Made by a program: the position numbers and the translations under genes
Assembly (NCBI GenBank): GCA_002359315.1
Contig: DEMS01000006.1
Span: 1 to 64,000 of the forward strand
Source of the DNA: Bacteroidetes bacterium UBA2664
GTDB taxonomy: Bacteria > Bacteroidota > Rhodothermia > Balneolales > Balneolaceae
Direction of reading: 5' to 3'
DNA: 64,000 nucleotides
Notes under the pieces: generated by a model
The model's database searches: none
The model's input: the letters and a program-made list of their open reading frames with translations, nothing else
Told to the model about the DNA's origin: nothing
Shown here: positions 59,584 to 64,000 of the stretch, in pieces
Layout: each line of letters starts with the position of its first letter
Numbering within the stretch: position 1 is the stretch's first letter

Positions 59584-62502
59584 TCAAAACGATCCGGCAT
59601 TCCAGGTAATCTCATTTCGCGCCGGCTCCCAGCCAACTGAAATTCCAACATCAAACGCCAGATTACTTATGCGAAATCTTGAGCGAATCCCGGCTCCCAG
59701 TATCGTTCTTGAATCCGCAATTTGAACTCCGGAATCGAAGTTGGAAATTGTTTGAGTGAAAAGAACCAGATAAACATTCGATAGATATCCCGGCAGCAGC
59801 AAACCCCCTTCATCCGGATAAACCAAAGGAATCGTGTATCGGGTATTAAAAATCCCAACGTTAGCGGACCCCAGAAAAGGTGTCCCGCTGAAAAGTTCTG
59901 AAAATTCAGATCGGACATTAAAGACCGGAATCTCTGTCTGGCTGTAAACCGACGCATCCAATCTCAAGGATTGATTCCATTTAGAGAAAGGTGCGATAAA
60001 ACCTATGAATCCTGCCCGAATTCCTTTTCTTTGCGTCAGAACCGCATCAATATTTGCCCGGCTATCCCTGATTGTAAACTCATCACAGTTTAATCCAACC
60101 CTGGCTTCAGCAAAAAATACAACCCCGCTATTGGGTTGAACATCGCGGGTAAACTGCCTGATTCTGTAATTGAGTACGGATCGCAGTCCAACTGTATGCC
60201 TTGTTCCAAATTCCGACAACGTATCCGTGGGATTATTTCGATCCAAAAATCGAATCTGGCTCAAAAAGTATTGCGGTTCAATCAAAAAAGAGCTGAATCG
60301 TGCATTACTTTCGAGTCGATATCGTATCGGCACCTTAACCGCCCCGCCCCTCGATTGCTGGATGGCCTCCAGCCTGAACTCTTCTCCATCGATCTCCCTT
60401 CGAAGCGTTGTGAAAATCGGGCTGTTATACAGCTCCAACCGAAACCCCGGAAAATAAGTCCGGTTCACATACTCAGTATCGTACCATATCCGGTCCGCAT
60501 AGTGATTCACCTCTACCTGATAACTCTGGCTGTTCATCACATCTACACTTTCAAAACGAAGGCCCAGCCGATCCAATCCATTTTCTTTTTCATATGTTGG
60601 TATCCAGAATCTTGGTTTTAACCACCCGGCGCCGGTGCGATATCGATTCATTTCCCAATCTTCACTGTCAAAATCCCGGTTCATTTCCCGATTCATCAGT
60701 GGCCGATCCATCTGATCTTCAATCTGACTGTTAAATGCCCACTCCTCACTGCTTAACAGATCACCGGTGCTGTTGGATCGATCCATCACAAAAAGTTTTT
60801 GCTCATTTCCATCCTGACTGATATAGGCAACTTTATCACCACTCGGTGAATAGGATCCTTCAAATGCATTAAACCTGCTATCCGTGATCTGCAAAATCAC
60901 ATTCGCCTCCAAATCATACTCGTACAAATTCATCACACCGGTGTGATCCGATACAAAGAGCAATTTCTCTTCTGTTGGATGCCATGACACATCGTACACG
61001 GATCCATCTGTAAAAACAATATCCGGATTCGTTGAAAACAGAGGTTCCCGAACATTCAGATCTGTCAGCCAAATCCCCTGAACACTTTTTATTCTTCCGA
61101 TCACAGCATAACGCCCCACTCTATGAGGATTCTCAGCAATCTGAACCACTGAAGAGTTTTCAGGTTTTTCAAAACGATCTGCTATAGCCCCATCGTCCGG
61201 GTTTACACTCACCAAATTCATTTCGGTACCATCAATCTGAAGCGCTAAAATCTCCTTATCTGTCCATTCGGGTGAAAACAGTCTCATTTGATGAGTCACC
61301 CTTTGTGCTGATTGTTGTTCCATATCAAACCGTTCAATATCACCACGGAACAGATTGTCATATTTTCTGTCTGAATGAAGTCTTGAGTAGTAGATAAAGG
61401 TTTTATCCTTGTCCATCGAATAGATGTGATCCCTGGAAAGGAGTACTTCATGAAGAAGCCGGGATTTTCCATCCTCAAGATTGTATTGATAAAATCCCGG
61501 AGATCTGTTGCAGCTGTGCCCATAAAAAATCAGGTTTTGATTATCCAGCCAGATGGGGCGATTGAGCCTTTTACAATCAGCATCAAACAGAATTTCTTCC
61601 GATTGCGCAAGCGGATCCTCAGTCAGGTTGGACCTTCGCTCTCTCTCTTCTTCGGATCTATTTGCGCTAAAATCCTTATAAAGTTTGCCGGGCCACTCTC
61701 CTGTGGTCATACGAAGTGCTACTCCATATCCTAAAAATGGGTATTTGTAGTGGGTTTTAATTGATTCCCTGATCACCTTTTCACCATAGCGATTCAACAG
61801 CCAATGGGTGATTTCATAGCCTCCAATATAGTGACGGTCGAAGGGAGGGGTGTAATCAGATATATGTAAAAGCTGCCCCATCGACCACTCCTGATCCGAA
61901 TTGATGAGAGCATTAAACTGATTTCTAAAGTATGGGTGATTCCCTCTGCCAGAATTTGAAATTGAACCGTGACTTTCGTGATGGACCGCAATCCCCTCAA
62001 ACACGCCGGCCGGTGCCGCACCGTGAACTGACCTTCTCACATCCGGTGAAAAAAGTCCCAATACTCTTGTGAAAGAGGGCGGATTCACACTAAAATGCAT
62101 TACATGAACCAATTCATGGGGTAAAACCAATTCAAACCAATCCCCTGAACGCGGATTCATCGTCTTCCCGATGATCGGTGATAACTCCACTTCTGATCTA
62201 AAGTTAATTGGTGATACAAACCCATTGGAACGATCGTTTTCCGGATTGATGATTATAGGAAAATTTTGAACTGAACCTCCCACCAACTCTTTGATTTCGG
62301 GGTAATCACTTTCCAAAATAGTCATCGCACGAATCGCTTCAGACCGATATCTCTCCGGATAGATTACGCGAAACCGCTCCGATTTGATCTCCATCCAATT
62401 TTGTCCCGGCAACCGATATTGAGTCTGATAAAGCTGAGCCTGTACCGGCAGTGATACCAACAGTACCAAGAGGGTCAAACCAATAAATCGTATTGTGGTC
62501 AT
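59584..62502 (-). CDS. Secreted gluzincin-like protein with PD40 propeller and C-terminal barrel
   Basis: This 972-residue protein has a signal peptide (ending QAQ), a gluzincin-type N-terminal domain (zinc motif HELVH at 129-133, third ligand Glu169 in FEGIA), a PD40 propeller (about 300-600, LLFVSDHTGVMNLYEYD, SPSGDKVAYISQDG) and a strand-rich C-terminal part (about 640-972, RLGLRFESVDVM, GTRHTVGLRSVLNYRIRQF, VYLVLFTQTISNFD) ending in aromatic-rich strands like an outer-membrane beta-barrel (final residues AGSF). A surface-exposed protease on a barrel is the best guess. It follows the Nramp gene on the same strand, 40 bases apart. Confidence 0.85.
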   Translation of the reverse strand: MTTIRFIGLTLLVLLVSLPVQAQLYQTQYRLPGQNWMEIKSERFRVIYPERYRSEAIRAMTILESDYPEIKELVGGSVQNFPIIINPENDRSNGFVSPINFRSEVELSPIIGKTMNPRSGDWFELVLPHELVHVMHFSVNPPSFTRVLGLFSPDVRRSVHGAAPAGVFEGIAVHHESHGSISNSGRGNHPYFRNQFNALINSDQEWSMGQLLHISDYTPPFDRHYIGGYEITHWLLNRYGEKVIRESIKTHYKYPFLGYGVALRMTTGEWPGKLYKDFSANRSEEERERRSNLTEDPLAQSEEILFDADCKRLNRPIWLDNQNLIFYGHSCNRSPGFYQYNLEDGKSRLLHEVLLSRDHIYSMDKDKTFIYYSRLHSDRKYDNLFRGDIERFDMEQQSAQRVTHQMRLFSPEWTDKEILALQIDGTEMNLVSVNPDDGAIADRFEKPENSSVVQIAENPHRVGRYAVIGRIKSVQGIWLTDLNVREPLFSTNPDIVFTDGSVYDVSWHPTEEKLLFVSDHTGVMNLYEYDLEANVILQITDSRFNAFEGSYSPSGDKVAYISQDGNEQKLFVMDRSNSTGDLLSSEEWAFNSQIEDQMDRPLMNREMNRDFDSEDWEMNRYRTGAGWLKPRFWIPTYEKENGLDRLGLRFESVDVMNSQSYQVEVNHYADRIWYDTEYVNRTYFPGFRLELYNSPIFTTLRREIDGEEFRLEAIQQSRGGAVKVPIRYRLESNARFSSFLIEPQYFLSQIRFLDRNNPTDTLSEFGTRHTVGLRSVLNYRIRQFTRDVQPNSGVVFFAEARVGLNCDEFTIRDSRANIDAVLTQRKGIRAGFIGFIAPFSKWNQSLRLDASVYSQTEIPVFNVRSEFSELFSGTPFLGSANVGIFNTRYTIPLVYPDEGGLLLPGYLSNVYLVLFTQTISNFDSGVQIADSRTILGAGIRSRFRISNLAFDVGISVGWEPARNEITWNAGSF

Positions 62503-62542
62503 CTTTTACTGATCGGATTGATATTGACAGAGACTGAATTTT

Positions 62543-63805
62543 TTACTGAATGAACATCCAGTATAGATATATGAATGCAAATATTGAGAGAAATAGAATA
62601 CCGGATATACTTAACCAGTATAACCATCTTTTGGGACGGAACTCCTCGGCCACTTCAGGCTGGTGAATCAGTTTGTGATTCATAAAAGCCAATACTGGAG
62701 CTGCCAGGAATGACATCGTGGTGGCCAGGTCAATTAAAAACCTAAATTGATTGCCAAAAAAGATCAGAATTATAAGCGTTCCCATACTGACGCCGATCAA
62801 TATTCCTGAATGTACCGGGATTTTTTTGGGTTTTTTTGATTTATCATTCTGCAAAATGAGAATAAAATGAGTGAGCAATCGGGGATAGGTATCCGTAACG
62901 GTAAGTGTGGTTGTAAACATTGTTGTGAAAGCACAGATTACAATGATATAATAAGCCCAGTTACCCAGAGCTACAGTATAAAGTTCAATCAGCTGATTCG
63001 AGAAACCGGCGGCGCTGGTAGCGAAGGGCTCGCCCGAGCCATACATCACCAAAGCACCCAATACCAAAAAACAGAGAGCTATGACTGCCGCACCGATATA
63101 ACCCAAGTTAAAATCAAAAAGGACTTCGTTGAGTTTGGGTTTGTACCCCGTCTGTTTCATTCGTTCAATTGTCCATATGGATTGCCATGTAGAGGCGTCG
63201 ATCGGTATAGGCATCCAACCCATCAGGGCGATTAAAAATGCGACCCCGGATACCGTCCACAGTTCCGGTGTCAGGATATCCGGTTGCATTTGATAACCGA
63301 CATTCCAAAATGCAAGTATCATCGCTGCAACCGTTGATAACGCCAGGATTACCATCAACACTTTTATAGCGATATCCAGAAGTGCATAGGTATTTTTCAC
63401 CAGATAGAGTATACAAAGCACTAAAATGATTGCACTCCAAACCTGAATGGATAGTTCTATACCGGTTAAATTACTCGCTAAACTTGCGGTCACCATCGTA
63501 ACGACAGCGTGAACAGCAAACATGGTGGAGAGAGTAAAAATGATAAAGATCCATAGTGCCCATCGGCTCATTTTGGAATATCCTTCAATCATATTTTTAC
63601 CGGTTGCCAGCGCATAACGAGGGCCAAATTCAAGAAATGGATATTTAAATAAATTGGCCAGTATCACTGCCCAGACCAGGGCAAATCCAAATTCTGCCCC
63701 CGCCCGGGTCGATTGTACCAAATGGGAGACTCCTATGGCTGCTGCTGCCATGATTAAACCCGGCCCAAGACTGTTTTTAATCCCTTTCAGCGAAATATTC
63801 TCCAT
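62543..63805 (-). CDS. Divergent Nramp family transporter
   Basis: This protein of about 420 residues has roughly eleven membrane helices and the Nramp (NRMT-like) fold. The family's metal-binding DPGN in TM1 is replaced by GVSH (about 25-28 from this start, AAAIGVSHLVQSTRAGA) and the usual TM6 MPH is replaced by a MPIPID segment. So it is related to Nramp but is likely not a manganese/iron carrier; Nramp-related Mg transporters also vary here. The start ATG 63805 (MENISLKGIKNSLGPGL) is preferred over a GTG at 63847. It lies 40 bases upstream of the gluzincin gene. Confidence 0.85.
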   Translation of the reverse strand: MENISLKGIKNSLGPGLIMAAAAIGVSHLVQSTRAGAEFGFALVWAVILANLFKYPFLEFGPRYALATGKNMIEGYSKMSRWALWIFIIFTLSTMFAVHAVVTMVTASLASNLTGIELSIQVWSAIILVLCILYLVKNTYALLDIAIKVLMVILALSTVAAMILAFWNVGYQMQPDILTPELWTVSGVAFLIALMGWMPIPIDASTWQSIWTIERMKQTGYKPKLNEVLFDFNLGYIGAAVIALCFLVLGALVMYGSGEPFATSAAGFSNQLIELYTVALGNWAYYIIVICAFTTMFTTTLTVTDTYPRLLTHFILILQNDKSKKPKKIPVHSGILIGVSMGTLIILIFFGNQFRFLIDLATTMSFLAAPVLAFMNHKLIHQPEVAEEFRPKRWLYWLSISGILFLSIFAFIYLYWMFIQ

Positions 63806-64000
63806 AGTCCCGTTGATTGCATTTATTGAAGGATTGATAGCCGCCACTGCACGATCGACAAATTCGTTTAAAAATGGCTTATTTACAACCGATTGTAAAG
63901 ATTTTGGAACCTTTTATCTGCAGATTTCTTTATAATAAATAGAGCACATCATAACATTAAATAAAGACGAGTCAGGATGGTAAGTGAAAAAACAATAAAT

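Overview
This window comes from a marine-type Bacteroidota-like bacterium, most likely a Balneolales/Rhodothermota relative. The evidence is a moderate GC content, many Bacteroidota-type lipoproteins, Lrp and ECF regulators, a C-terminal type IX secretion (T9SS) sorting tail of the YQNYPNPF type on the giant CotH protein, and families typical of that group (DUF4292, LVIVD repeats, PD40 propellers). This placement is inference from gene content only. No phage, transposase, CRISPR array or rRNA was seen. The window reads as ordinary chromosome with many intergenic repeat insertions.

Layout. 0.4-9.6 kb: ruvB and ppk1 (divergent), an ECF sigma factor with a TPR-bearing membrane partner, radC, then the xseB-dxs-queA run. 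9.6-15 kb: small unknown proteins, a lipoprotein of unknown function, a PD40 propeller protein, an NTF2-like protein, an S12 serine hydrolase, and an Lrp regulator overlapping a BtuF-like binding protein. 15-21 kb: a minus-strand cassette of a secreted CotH-kinase protein, a VTC polyphosphate polymerase, a DUF4956 membrane protein and an HlyD-type adaptor. 21-28 kb: a TPR / DUF4292 / degenerate-LytM (EnvC-like) set, serA and an MFS exporter. 28.6-33.3 kb: an SGNH-propeller-cupredoxin lipoprotein, a ThuA protein, a decayed nucleotidyltransferase and a DUF4160/DUF2442 pair. 33.6-39.7 kb: hemL, htpX, hemB, a ChaN-like protein and an M28 peptidase. 39.8-43 kb: a dehydrogenase trio (SDR, ALDH, MDR). 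43-49 kb: a lone receiver, an ECF sigma with a membrane anti-sigma/beta-barrel partner, a small cytochrome c lipoprotein, and LVIVD plus DUF305 proteins. 49.3-55.2 kb: a two-component cluster (receiver-PAS-DHp hybrid, Rcp1-like receiver, 1384-residue multi-PAS histidine kinase). 55.4-64 kb: a YgjP-like metallopeptidase, a secreted EF-hand protein, tRNA-Phe, recJ, a large gluzincin-PD40-barrel protein and a divergent Nramp transporter.

How parts may work together. Heme synthesis (hemL, hemB) lies beside a ChaN-like iron/heme protein. Two unrelated polyphosphate polymerases (Ppk1 and VTC) occur within 17 kb. Two separate ECF sigma/membrane-partner pairs and one phosphorelay cluster make the window rich in signalling. 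Copper-type sites appear in the cupredoxin fusion and in the Met-Asp-His-rich DUF305 protein.

The most interesting items are the CotH-VTC-DUF4956-HlyD cassette, the sigma partner that looks like an inner-membrane anchor fused to a barrel, and a striking set of DNA repeats. The repeats are heptanucleotide arrays that often abut gene 3' ends (one encodes the last residues of RecJ), a 35-bp triplication that includes the end of hemB, and dispersed hairpin-rich intergenic elements.
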